NCBI GenBank assembly: GCA_002104895.1
Contig: MCFG01000083.1
Coordinates: 145,001-187,500, forward strand
Direction of reading: 5' to 3'
Length of the DNA: 42,500 nt
Origin: Anaeromyces robustus
Lineage: Eukaryota; Neocallimastigomycota; Neocallimastigomycetes; Neocallimastigales; Neocallimastigaceae
Each line of letters begins with the position of its first letter. Positions within the stretch are counted from its first letter, which is position 1. The notes below the pieces were generated by a model. The model saw nothing but the letters and a program-made list of their open reading frames with translations. It searched no databases and had not been told where the DNA came from. Both the position numbers and the translations under genes were made by a program. Below, piece by piece: positions 12,941 through 27,419 of the stretch.

Positions 12941-13080
12941 CTTTTTTTAATTGATATCCTTCCTCATATATATATATATAATAATAGTTTATTAAATTTT
13001 TATTTTAATTCATAATATATCATTAATCATTATTATTTTATTTGTTTATTAATTATTTATTATTTATTATTTAAATATAT
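12941..13080. repeat. Imperfect second copy of the 11761-11910 segment
   Basis: About 140 bases resemble 11761-11910 in the same orientation. Shared blocks in order are TTTTTTTAATTG(T/A)TATCCTTCCTC, ATAATAATAGTTTATT, TTTTATTTTAATTCAT and ATTATTATTTTATTTGTTTA. Several substitutions and small indels separate them. The two copies bracket the MITE-like element but lie well outside its ends, so they are not its target duplication. Confidence 0.7.
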
Positions 13081-13275
13081 GATTATTATTTATTATTTAT
13101 TATTTATTATTTATATATATATTTGTGTATATATATAATCAAATATACAAATATATATTTAAATAAAATGAAAGTGTATTCTCTTCCTCTTTAGTTTTTT
13201 TTTTTGTTTTTTTTAATCTTTTTATAAAATAAAATATTTCTTATAAAATAACATAAGAAATATTTTATTAATTAA

Positions 13276-13943
13276 TATATTAAAGGTAAAAACTATGATA
13301 AATATAAATTTTGTGATTATAAACATATTATTATGTTGGGTTATGAATACCTTCATATTAATCTAGGTATCAAATGGATAATACGTTTACGTTGTGGATA
13401 TGTGTATAACTCGAAAATAATCTTTAAGAGTGGAAAGGTTTCAAAAGATTGCCCTTCTTATTGCCCCTGCTGTCAATAAGGAGAGCAATCCTTTTGAACA
13501 TTGGATATTGGATCTTTGATTGCTTTTTCTTTTCTCTTATTAGATGGAATTCACTAGATTTCATCAATGACCACCTCTTCATCACATTTACAGACAAAAT
13601 AAAAAGATACTCTTTATATAACAATTACTCCTCAATCTTAGAGTATGAAAAATATATCAACCATAAAATATATCTATTCCTTCTTGGTGGAACTTCACCT
13701 CTGGAAGAGTTGCATTTCGATAAAGGGGAACAGAAGCATTTAATTGAACATCTTTACAAAAGTTCAAAGGAGCTTCCTCTTCCTGTTCCATACTTTGTGG
13801 GGTTGGCTGAGCTGAATATTGAATATTTAACAAAAACAGTACCAGTTATATGCAGCTTTTTGGAGTTGTTATTATTATTTGATCGGTATAAATCAACACC
13901 CATTATTTACCAAGAGCATCAACGTCGAATTGATAAGATATAA
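13276..13943 (+). pseudogene. C-terminal part of a LINE reverse-transcriptase ORF, frameshifted
   Basis: From 13276 one frame reads a basic segment leading to a Cys cluster CPSYCPCC (Cys codons at 13450, 13462, 13468 and 13471). It is followed by FEHW and WIFDC in shifted frames. This Cys cluster, then (E)HxxFxC, is the zinc-binding knuckle at the C terminus of many LINE reverse transcriptases. The frame is broken by TAA at 13477-13479. It resumes one base later (NKESNPFEHW), then shifts again at a 7-base duplication (ATTGGAT) near 13502. From there it stays open to the stop at 13941-13943. The first ATG-like position of the last open stretch is actually a TTG (13449), another sign that it is not an independent gene. 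Assignment rests on motif and context. It could also be an untypical retroelement. Confidence 0.65.
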
Positions 13944-14130
13944 TAATAATAATATCTCGAATCGCGATGTTATTTCAACCACAGTTACAGGGGACTTCGG
14001 AGTCATCTTCTTTTACTAGAAATGATGAAATTTGCCCAAGGGAGAGAGAGTTTAGTGGACACCAATACTATCTTTAATTCAGATGTTACTTCTTTGTTTT
14101 ATATTATTTTTACTATTTAGAGAGTAGTGA

Positions 14131-14160
14131 AATCCGAACAAGTACCCTACTGTTCGGATT
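14131..14160 (+). other. Perfect 10-bp hairpin in the LINE 3' region
   Basis: AATCCGAACA and TGTTCGGATT are exact reverse complements separated by a 10-base loop. In some LINEs a 3' stem-loop is recognised by the reverse transcriptase, and that role is proposed here. It is followed only by AT-rich DNA. Confidence 0.7.
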
Positions 14161-14334
14161 ATAATTATTTCAGAAATTTATTATATTTTTCTTTATATTA
14201 AATTTATATTATAGATTTTTTTAGATAGTAATTTTTTCTTATTTTAATATATCTTATTTATGTACTTAATCTAAATGTATTAATAACTATTTTATTATAA
14301 ATAAAAATATGGAAGTGTATTCTCTTCCTTTAGT

Positions 14335-15365
14335 CTAGAAAAAAAAAAAAAAAATTAATTAATATATATATATATAAATATAATTAAAAATAAATAAAAA
14401 ATATATATATATAAAAAATAAAAATATAAAAATATAAAAAATAAAAAATAATAAAAAAAAAAAAAGTTTCTTTATAATCTTAATGGATATGTAACATTAA
14501 CTTTATTATTTTTATTGTTTATATATATATTAATTTAATGAAATCAATGAAAAAATAAATGAAAAATGAAAAAATAAATGAAAAATGAAAAAAATAAATG
14601 AAAAATGAAAAGATTTTTTTTTTTTTTTTTTAATGATTCATGCATATTATAATATTTAAAATCAATAAACCAATTAAAAAAAAAATATATATATATATAT
14701 AACAATCTATCTCTCTTTAATTAATTAAAATTAAAAATTTTGAAATTTAAAAAAAAAAAAAAAATAAAAAAATTTCAAGTATTCTAGATTTTCGATGTTG
14801 TTTATTTATTCTAGATTTTCGATTTTCGATGGTAAATTATTATACAACTTAAATTTTTATTTTTATTTTTATTTTTATTTTTTTTTTTATTTTTTTGGAT
14901 CCATTTTATTAATAATACTTATTTTTAATTATATTATTATTTAATTTTTATTATTTTATTATTTTATTATATAAAAAATTGTTAATAACTACTAAACTAA
15001 AACGTTTATTATCTTCTATAATTCTATATAATTTTTTATTTTTTTATTTTTTATTTTTATTATTTTTTTATTTTTTTATTTTTTTTATTTTTTTATTTTT
15101 TTAATTTATTATTTTTTTTAATTGAAGTTTTAAATATTTTTTTTTATTTTTTATTTTATTTTATTTTATTTTTTATTTTATTTTATTTTATTTTTTTATT
15201 TTTTTATTTTTTTATTCTTGTTTTTTTATTTTTTTTTCTTGTTTTTGTTTTTATAAATAATAAAATCGATAATTTAGGATGATATAAAGATATAAAGTAT
15301 TTGAACTTATTAATAAATAATTAATAAATAAATAATAAATAAATAATAAATAAATAATAATATTC

Positions 15366-15396
<31 letters not shown>

Positions 15397-15667
15397 GAGA
15401 ATTTTATATATATATATATATAAGTAAAATTAAAAGAAATATTTATATAAGTAATAAGAAGTTTAAGATAAAAGAAGAAGTAAAAAAAAAAATATTATTA
15501 TATATATATATATAAAAGAAAAAGAAAAGAAAAAAATTATATTACTGTTTTTTTTTTTTTTTTTTCTTTGCTTTTCTTTGCTTTCTTTTCTTTATTATTA
15601 ATTAATAATATATATATATAATTTTTTTTTATTTCTTCTTATTTTATTTCTTATTTCTTTTTTTCTC

Positions 15668-15706
<39 letters not shown>

Positions 15707-16376
15707 TATTTCTTATTTTATTATTTCTTATTTTCTATTTATATTATTATTATTATTATAAATTTTTGTTTTAAAGTGATGAGGATTGTAATTAATTAAT
15801 TAATAAAAAAAAATTAAAACAAAAATAAAACAAAATAAAATAAAATAATAAATAAATAAATAATAAAAAAAAAAAAAAAGAAAAAAAAATTAAAATAAAA
15901 TTATATATATATATATTTTATCTATTAATTTTTTTTTTAATTAATTACTATTATTTATTATTTATTACTGTTTATTATTTATTATTTATTATTTATTATT
16001 ATTTATTATTGTTTATTTATTTATATATTATTGTTTATTTATTATTTATTTATTTATTAACTTTTTGTATTTCTGTATAAAACTGAATAAGTTATATAAT
16101 AATATCGTAAAATTGTATATCGTATAGTATCGTTATAGTATAGTATAGTATCTTATTGTTATCGTATTGTTATAGTATAGTATAGTATCTTATTGTTATC
16201 ATATTGTATTATATAATTTTTTTTTTTTTATTTTTTATTTTTTTTATATATTTTTATATATTTTTATATATTTTTGTATATTTTTATATATATATTTTTT
16301 ATATTTTAGTATATAATTAAATATAATTGATATAATTCAATATAATTCAATATAATTTAATTTAATTTAATTTAAA
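14335..16376. other. AT-rich intergenic DNA
   Basis: Homopolymers and short satellites only: TTTTA and TTTAT repeats near 15040-15240, long T runs near 15365 and 15671, TTATT repeats near 15950-16060, and TATAG/TATCG-type repeats near 16110-16200. No gene is visible. The last part is the 3' flank of the minus-strand GT34 gene. Confidence 0.7.
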
Positions 16377-19011
16377 TTATATACTAATTTGAAGTGTTTT
16401 ATTTTGTGATTGTTTATAATATTCTTCTACTTCTTTTCTTATATCTATGGAGGATGTGGTATAATAATAAGGATTGCTAGCTAAATAGATACGAACTTCT
16501 CTAGCTCTATCATCCTTAGAAATAACTCCTGCAAAATGAATTAAGAAATATCCAGGTTCAACACCATTCATATACATATTAAACCATTTTTGTGGTACAA
16601 GTATATAATGTTCTTCATCCATTTCATTTTCTACTAATACATTATTCATAGAAGCTTGATCAGAATAATATAAAAGTTTTGGTTTATTATAATAGGTATA
16701 AACACTGGAACGCATCATAAATGATAAGGACCATGGATGAACACGTAAGAAAAATACACCAGCATTTAATCCATTATCATCTTTTGATATAATTAAATGA
16801 ATTTCATCATTAATTAAAGGTGGTAAAAATGATTCTAATTTGATATTTGGATTAACAATTACAACATCACTATCTATCCAACTAATATAATATTATAAAT
16901 GATTATCATTATATTATTAGATAAATTATAATAATTATTATTTTTTATTTTTATCATTATCATCATTATATATATTATATTTTTTATATTGTATTATTAT
17001 AATTAATTATTATTTTATTAAATATATATATATATATATATAATAAAAAAAGGAAATTAGTAAAATCCATATAATATAGTATTATATACATATATATAAA
17101 ATAAAATAAAAAATAAAATAAAATAAAATAAAATAAAAAATAAAATAAAGAAAAAAAGGATTTATATTTATTTATTATTTATTTATTATTTATTACTTAC
17201 AAGATCCAATCATAAGATTTTTCATCTAAAAATTTCATTAAATATTTAATAACAGTATTTGTTTTCATATAATAAATTTCTCTAGTGGTATCATAATAAT
17301 TACTATCAACATATAAATCATAATTATGTATTTTTGCATATTGATAAAGTTCATTTATGGCATTTTCATAAATTGAATTTGGTTTAGCATTATTTAAGAA
17401 TGTTACTATAGCAATACGAGGTTGCTTTACTTCCTGTAAAAAAATATAAATTAGTTTAAATAAATAAATAAAAATATAGAAATAAAAATATATAAAAATA
17501 AATAAAAATAAAATAAGTATATATAAATATATAAATAAAAAATATATAAATAAAAAATATATAAATAAAAATTTATAATATATAATATATATATATTAAT
17601 AAATAAATTAATTCATCCATAAATTAATAATTACTTCTTTTTCACAATGATATTTAATTTCTAAATATTTTTCTTCAACACATGGATAACCAAAAAAGGA
17701 ACGAATTGGTTTTATTATACAACTTGTTTTATTTTCACATTGTTCTTTAACAATTTTTAATGGATAAGTATCACAACTCCATGTCGCTTCATTAACTGGA
17801 CTAATTAATGGTGGTTTTTCTTCATTATTAGTGGAAGTACTACTCACATTAGAGTTTTCTGATTCAACAGCAGCAGCTGCATCAGTAGTAGTAGTAGCAG
17901 TAACTGTTGTTGCTGTTACTGTTGAATCCTTATTATTTTTATTTTTCTTTCTCTTAAGAATAGTTGAGTTGGTTACATTATCTTCTTCTTTTTCTTCTCT
18001 TTTTATTATTATATTTTCATTTGATTCTTCATTTTCTTCACCTTGAATTAATTCAACTTTCATACCTTTTAACATTTCTTTTTCAATTTCATTGGTATTA
18101 ATTTTTATATTATTATCATCATTCTCTAATATTGTATTTCTTTTAATTTCGTTATTATTAGCATTAGCATTATCATTATCATTAGCATTATCATTATCAT
18201 TATCATTAGTATTATCATTATCATTATCATATATATTATCTGGTCCAATATATATACCTACTGAACATAATTGTTCATATTTATTATGATTACCAAAATA
18301 AGCTTTTTCAATTCTTAAAGTATAAAATAAAGGACATTTAAGTTTATAACCCATTATACTTTCTGGTGCTGCAGTTTGTGGTATTTCACAAAATAATGAT
18401 TTATAGGAAGGAAGTTTATTTTTTATTTTTTTAAATTCTTTATCATCAACTTTATAAACTTTAAAAGCTCGAGGATCTATGGTAGTATTTAAACGTGCAT
18501 ATAAATCGGCTTTAGTCCCATCATCTGCATTTAAATCTATAGTAATAGGTCCTTCCTTTTTATCTATATGATAAAACTTAAATTTGGTTTTAAATATATC
18601 ATCAGATACTAATTTTTTTTTAATTTCTTCTTCAGTATATTGTTTTTGATTGGTTATTTGAAATCCTTCTTCTTTAATTACTTTATCATCCATATTATCA
18701 TCTTCGTCTTCATTTTCTACTATATGTGTTCTACTTGAAGTCTCCATTTTAAGACTATTAATATAATTTAAATTATATTGTTGAATATCTATAGAATCTT
18801 CAACAGCATCAACTTTTTTATCTATTAATATATATTTAATACCAACTAAAAAAACTGTTCCCATTATTACTATTAAGAAATAATAATATCTTTTTAAATA
18901 TTCATTAAATGAAGTGGACTTCTTTTTTTTATAATATTTATCATCAACATCATCATTTAATAGTAATGTTGTTTCAAAATTATCGACTTCATTATAATCT
19001 ATATTTGTCAT
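16377..19011 (-). CDS. GT34-family glycosyltransferase fused to a galactose-binding (SUEL) lectin domain
   Basis: Predicted Golgi type II membrane protein adding galactose or mannose to glycans. Three exons: 19011-17635, 17433-17201 and 16881-16377. The introns (201 and 319 bp) start GTAATT and GTAAGT, and the joins give 704 residues. One membrane helix lies at about 44-62. Residues about 222-458 form a SUEL-type lectin domain: a first half with Cys226 and KAYFGN, and a second half with Cys413, CENKTSC, FFGYPC and YLEIKYHC ending at Cys456. About 150 residues of Asn/Asp, Glu/Lys and Thr/Ala low complexity (about 258-410) interrupt the domain. The C-terminal catalytic domain shows VTFLNNAK, the metal-binding DxD in FWIDSDVVI (Asp540 and Asp542), DQASMN (from Asp611) and HFAG (652-655), all typical of GT34 (Gma12/Mnn10 type). 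It is divergent from the receptor gene starting at 19551. Donor and acceptor sugars are not known. Confidence 0.9.
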
Positions 19012-19199
19012 TTTTGTATTATATTATATTTATTAATTATATTATTATTATATTATAGACATTTATTATTATTAATTATTATTATTTTAATTTAATTTTT
19101 TTTTTTTTTTTATTCTATATATTTTTTTTTTTTATTCTATACTTTTTTTTTTTTTTAAACTTTAAGTTTTCTTTTTAATTTTATTATATTTTAATCATA

Positions 19200-19275
19200 T
19201 TTATTTATTCATTTATTTATTCATTTATTTATTCATTTATTTATTCATTTATTTATTCATTTATTTATTTATTTT
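19200..19275. repeat. 12-bp satellite (TTTATTTATTCA)
   Basis: About six tandem units lie in the divergent intergenic region between the GT34 gene and the first receptor gene. No regulatory meaning can be shown. Confidence 0.8.
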
Positions 19276-19550
19276 TTTATATTATTTGAAACTTATTATA
19301 TTTATTTATATATATATAAATATAATAATATAATAATTTATGACAATAAAAATATAAAATTATATGAAATGGGTAAATACGATTATTCTCCAATCTTAAA
19401 TTTTCCGAAATTATAAATTATTTTTTTTTTTTTTATTTTTTTTAAAAAAATTGATAAGTATAATTTTTAAAAAGAATAAAAAAAAATTATAAAAATATAA
19501 TAATTAAAAGGATTAAAAATAAGTATAACATTATTTACTTAATAAAAAAA

Positions 19551-22398
<2,848 letters not shown>

Positions 22399-25154
22399 AA
22401 TATTTAATAACAATATATTAAAAAAGTTATATATGAAAAACTTAAAATATATTTTGTAATTTGTACTGTTAATTATTGTGCAAAATATATTTTATAATTT
22501 TTTAATAATATAATTATAATAATTATTAGTAGTAATTATTTATATTAATTTTACAGTTTTAAAACTGATGATTAATATTTACATTATATATAACTTAGTT
22601 TTGAATATATAAATTTAAATAATTTTCCAAAAATTTTTAAAGTTGAATTTATATATGATAAAATATGTAATTTGATTCTATATTTTATTAATAAAAGATA
22701 AATAAACTCCATCCTCAATATATATGACATTTTAATATCTTAATATATTTTTATTATAGTTTTTTACATCTTATATTTATATATAATATAAATTATAATT
22801 AAGGCAAAAGAGGTCAAAACATTTAATATAATATAGATTATATTTTAAAGTTCATTCGTAATAATTAACTTTATAATATAATAAATTATATATTTTATAT
22901 CTATTTAATTCTTAATAATATAAAAAAGAATCATAACAATACAAAAAAAAAATTATTCGTTCTTATCATTTAATATATTTTACTTTATTATATATATATA
23001 TATAGTTATTACTAATTTTATTAAATACTTGTAATATGATTAATTTTTTTCATCTTATGCTTATATTGCTTTGTGATGTAAATACTTTAATTTATTTATA
23101 TAACTGTATAATATTTATTTTTATAATTATTATTTTTATTTATTTATTATTACTTTTTTAATATTTTTAATATTAAGATATGTTTATATTTAAAAAATAT
23201 AATGAACACAACTAAAACATAGATTAAATTAATAAAAATAAGTATATATATTTTAAATAAAGTAAAAAAAAAAAATTTAATAAATGTATTGAAATATATA
23301 AAATTACTGAAAAAAAAAAGTATTAAATAATGATAATAAGAATATTTTCATTATATGATAATGAAGAAGTGTAACAAGTATATGATTATGAAATTTTTTC
23401 ATGGTTTATAACTTAATAAGATCAATAGATAATATAGATAATTATGAAGAAATTTAGAACTATTTTAAAACTATATTTATTAGTTATTATATGATAATAA
23501 AATATTACTGGAGGTTTTAAAAAAAAACAAATGATTTAACAAAAATATATTATATATCAACAAATACAAAAGATTTTAATTTTCATATGTTAATATATAT
23601 TTTTATTGAATGAATTAAAAATTAGCATATAAAATTAATTACAAAATCGGCATATGAAATTAGATTAATAAAAACATTTCTATATATATTAATATTCTTT
23701 CCTTTATATTATTTTTTTTACTTTTTGATATTATTATTATTAATATTCATATAACAAAGCAATATAAAGAATTTCAATTCTATTATTATAAAAATTAAAT
23801 ATATATATTGATAATTATATAAATATTTTTTTATTGATTATTCATTTATTGATTATTTATTATTGTAATAATGTAAAAGTACAGGAATTAATAATGTTAA
23901 GAATAAGAAGAAGAACAAAAACAATACATAGTTTTATTAATTATATTAAAAAATAATGAATAGACTTTTTATAATAAAAAAAAAAAACGTGAAACTAATT
24001 TAATATAAATATAATAAAATTTTCCATTATTATTTTTATTAATTATTATAAATATATAATAATTATTATAATTAACCATTTTTTTATTTTGTTAATGTCT
24101 TTTTTTTAATTAAATTTAAAATTTGTATTTTTATAATTTATAAACTTTTTTATTTAAATTAAATATTTATAAAATTTACGGCATGCCAATAAAAAAAAAA
24201 ACAAAAAAATAAAATGTACTAGATATTTATAATAAATGTTTATTATAAATATTTATATTATTTTGATTTATATTTATTATTACATTTTTATTTATTTATT
24301 TAAATAATTAACTTATTATTTATTTATTTATTTATTTATAGTATGATAGTAAAATAATAATGAAATATTAAGAATAAGTTTTTATTATTTATATTTATAT
24401 TTTTTTTTTTTATTTTTATTTTTATTTTAATTTTTTTAATCTAAACATTTTATAAATATTAACTTAATTATTTATATTTAATATTTTTCCTTTATTTGAT
24501 GCTGATTTGTTGAATTTATGATAAAAATATATTATATCATTTATTATGATTTATTATGATTTATTATGATTTATTATGAGATGACAACTTTATTCTGTAT
24601 TATTTATAAAAACAATAATGAATGTAATTTAATTTATTTAAATTACAGGAATAATATTTAATAATCATATTAATATATTATATATTAATATGATTAAATA
24701 ATTAATATATAAATATATTTACACATGAAAAAACTTTTTTATTCATTTAAAAGTATAATAAATAAAGTTTTATAATAGATTAGAAATATTATTTATTATA
24801 GTTTCATATTAAACGAAAATCAATAAATATTAATAAAAATCTTAGTTTGACAATAATTAAATAAAATAATTTTTATGATAATAATTTAATTATTAATAAT
24901 TAAGCTTTTTTGTACAACTAACATCATTTTCAATTATCAAATTAATATATAAAAATTAGTATATAAAGTGTAAAATTCTTCATTTTATCTTTTTTTTTTG
25001 TTTATTATATTATAGCTTAAAAAGAATAAATATTGTAAATAAAAAAGAGAAAAAATAAAAACAGTTATTATAAATTTATTTTTAAAAAAAGTTATATTTT
25101 AATTGTATATAATAGTTAATTTTTATTTAATTTTTTTACTTTAAAAAAATAAAA
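22399..25154. other. Intergenic DNA holding a receptor relic
   Basis: Apart from the decayed receptor copy at about 23309-23765, this is AT-rich DNA with short repeats, including a 10-12-bp TTTATTATGA repeat near 24537-24580. No further gene is visible. The end of the region must hold the promoter of the secreted repeat gene. Confidence 0.65.
23309..23765 (+). pseudogene. Decayed, internally deleted copy of the receptor family (last exon)
   Basis: Although no long open frame exists, the DNA follows exon 5 of receptor A. A block at 23355-23372 corresponds to the YDDEEVC region of the paralogues. DNA near 23431-23450 gives IDNYEE. DNA at about 23539-23575 gives an almost exact KIYYISTxTK. Next, at about 23595 onward, comes FYxIEW-like sequence followed by SAYEIRLI and LYINILS (about 23650-23700), then FDIIIINIHI. 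The segment from the first to the fifth membrane helix is missing, so the relic has an internal deletion of several hundred bases as well as stops and frameshifts. No exon 1-4 equivalents were recognised upstream. It is a dead gene between receptors A and B. Confidence 0.75.
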
Positions 25155-26281
25155 ATGCGTTTTAATTATATTATATGTTTATTATTGACTTTAATTGTAA
25201 ATGTAATAGCCGCTCCAGTTCCATGTGAAGGAAATGGTCAAATAAGTGGTGTTAAATCTTTAGAAGGTCCTTCAACTAAATCACTCCCTTCTACTAAATC
25301 ACCTTCATCACCAAAATCTTTACCAGAAAGTGAATGTAATGGATCTTGTACTAAATCTGTTCCATCACCAAAATCTTTACCAGAAAGTGAATGTAATGGA
25401 GGAACATCATGTACTAAATCTGTTCCATCACCAAAATCTTTACCAGAAAGTGAATGTAATGGAGGAACATCTTGTACTAAATCTGTCCCATCACCAAAAT
25501 CTGTATCAGATAATGAAACCCCATCTACTAAATCACCATCATCACCAAAATCTTTACCAGAAAGTGAATGTAATGGAGGAACATCTTGTACTAAATCTGT
25601 CCCATCACCAAAATCTGTATCAGATAATGAAACCCCATCTACTAAATCACCATCATCACCAAAATCTTTACCAGAAAGTGAATGTAATGGAGGAACATCT
25701 TGTACTAAATCTGTCCATCACCAAAATCTGTATCAGATAATGAAACCCCATCTACTAAATCTGTTCCATCACCAAAATCTTTACCAGAAAGTGAATGTAA
25801 TGGTGAAACACCTTGTACTAAATCTCCACCATCACCAAAATCTTTACCAGACAGCGAATGTAATGGTGAAGCATCTTGTACTAACTCTCCACCATCACCA
25901 AAATCATTACCAGATAGTGATTCTCCATCCACTAAGTCCCACCATCACCAAAATCTTTACCAGATGGTGAAACTCCATGTACTAAATCTCCACCATCACC
26001 AAAATCATTACCAGATGGTGAAACTAAACCACCATCTGTTCCAGTTCCAGATGACGATTCTACAGCTTCTGGTTCTACTACAGCTTCTGGTTCTAATGAT
26101 TCTGATACTGCTTCTATTTCAGTTCTACTACAGCTTCAGTTCTAATGATTCTGATACTGCTTCTATTTCAGGTTCCACTACAGCTTCAGGATCCAATGAT
26201 TCTGGCTCTATTGCTTCTGAAGGTGAAGAAGATGAAAATTCTTCTGTTGAAGTTGTTGGTGATGCTAATGCCAATAATTAA
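25155..26281 (+). CDS. Secreted Ser/Pro/Lys-rich Cys-containing repeat protein, frame broken at four sites
   Basis: Function unknown. The start is a clear signal peptide, MRFNYIICLLLTLIVNVIA, with likely cleavage before APVPCEG. Then come about a dozen repeats built from PSPKSLPESECNG and TSCTKSVPSPKS. At the DNA level a 114-bp unit recurs at 25446, 25560 and 25674. The tail is Ser/Thr/Gly- and acid-rich (TASGSNDS, EGEEDENSS) and ends GDANANN at 26281. No GPI-type hydrophobic end is seen. The frame shifts where one base is missing relative to neighbouring repeats: near 25715 (CC for CCC), 25938 (CCC for CCCC), 26122 and 26139 (AGT for AGGT). The peptide keeps its repeat pattern across all four, so the intended product has about 376 residues. 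As written, translation stops after 271. Sequencing error or recent pseudogenisation are both possible. A cell-wall or extracellular role is a guess. Confidence 0.7.
25446..25787 (+). repeat. 114-bp coding tandem repeat, about three copies
   Basis: Copies start at 25446, 25560 and 25674 with GAAAGTGAATGTAATGGAGG. They differ by very few bases, the third having lost one C near 25715. Shorter 63-bp units occur upstream. Such similarity favours copy-number change and misassembly. Confidence 0.8.
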
Positions 26282-26984
26282 AATAAGAGAAAACCAATAT
26301 AAAAATATATATAAAAGAATTTTTTTTTCTAATTTTAGAAAAAGTATATTTTCAAAAGTGTATATTAAAAAAACTATAATTCAAATTTGTATATATTTTT
26401 TTTCTTAATTTTTAAGGAAAAAATATTTTCAAAAATGTATATTAAATTAGATTATTTGATTTTATATAATATTTATTTTATATATAAATGTTAAAAATAC
26501 TAAAATTTTTTTCATTGGAAAGTTGGAGAAAATAATTAAGAAAGATATAAAAAATTTATATATAAATAAATTAATAAAAATATTAATATATAGACATATA
26601 TAGACAATTTTTTAGATGTTCGTGTTTAAATTATTTTATTTAATTATGCTTATATAATAGATATATATAATTTATATAATTAATTATGTATTTTTTTAAT
26701 TTATGAAAATTATAATATTTTTAATTCATTTATATTATTTAAAAAAAGAAAATTATTATTTTATAATTAATTTATATGATTTATAAATTTATATGATATA
26801 AATGTAAAATATATAATAATAAAAAATATTTAAAAAAAATACTAATTATAAAAGAAAAAATATTAAAAAAAAATACTAATAATTATTTTTAACAATACTG
26901 TTTTTTATTTTGTTTAAAAGTCAAAAAAAAAAAAAAAAAAAAAAAAATACATATGTATAAAATTAATTAAACGTTATATTTGAT

Positions 26985-27027
<43 letters not shown>

Positions 27028-27419
27028 TTTTCTATTTTTTTTACAATAAAAATAAAATTAAATGATATAAATGCATTAAAAAAGGTTAATAAATATTCGC
27101 TAAAAAGTAAAAAGATTAACATAATAAAAAATATATAGTTATCTTTATATAATAAGATATTATTAATATATATATACAATTTTTTATTTTCTTTATATTT
27201 TAAAAATTTAAATAACTAAAATAATTAAGATTATTTGACAAAAAGTTTAATACTTCTATAAAGTATTAAATTTTTAATTAAATTTTAATATATAAAAAAT
27301 TCCTTTTTTAAAAGATTTTCTTTTCCTTTTTTTTATTATTATTCATATTATTATTTGTATTATTTATATATGCCATATTTTATTTTTAATATAATAAACG
27401 TAATAATAATCAGCTTAAA
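26282..27419. other. AT-rich intergenic DNA
   Basis: Nothing gene-like was found. It contains a weak direct repeat (around 26338-26367 and 26417-26446, sharing TTTTCAAAA and TGTATATTAAA) and an ATTT satellite at about 26985-27030. The stretch before 27420 should include the promoter of receptor B. Confidence 0.65.

Larger units (their letters stand above)
13196..14312 (+). mobile_element. 5'-truncated non-LTR (LINE) retrotransposon remnant
   Basis: This is an island of higher G+C with the decayed end of a reverse-transcriptase ORF (13276-13943), a non-coding 3' region and a strong hairpin (14131-14160). It is bracketed by imperfect direct repeats at 13172-13195 (AAGTGTATTCTCTTCCTC then TTTAGT) and 14313-14334 (the same without one CT). 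These look like a target-site duplication of about 22 bases. Only the end of the ORF remains, as expected when reverse transcription stops early. The exact edges are inferred from the flanking repeats. Confidence 0.7.

Noticed and set aside
13424-13624. Minus-strand open frame of 66 codons
   Set aside because: It is antisense to the LINE remnant, whose plus-strand Cys motif and flanking repeats explain the region.
17831-18289. Plus-strand open frames opposite the GT34 gene
   Set aside because: They mirror the low-complexity insert (Thr/Ala and Asn/Asp repeats) of the minus-strand gene.
25330-25740. His/Gln/Asn-rich alternative frame of 136 codons in the secreted repeat gene
   Set aside because: It is the shifted frame of the same tandem repeat, has no signal peptide, and its start is internal.
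25155-26000. CRISPR array
   Set aside because: Repeats are contiguous coding units without unique spacers, in a eukaryotic context.
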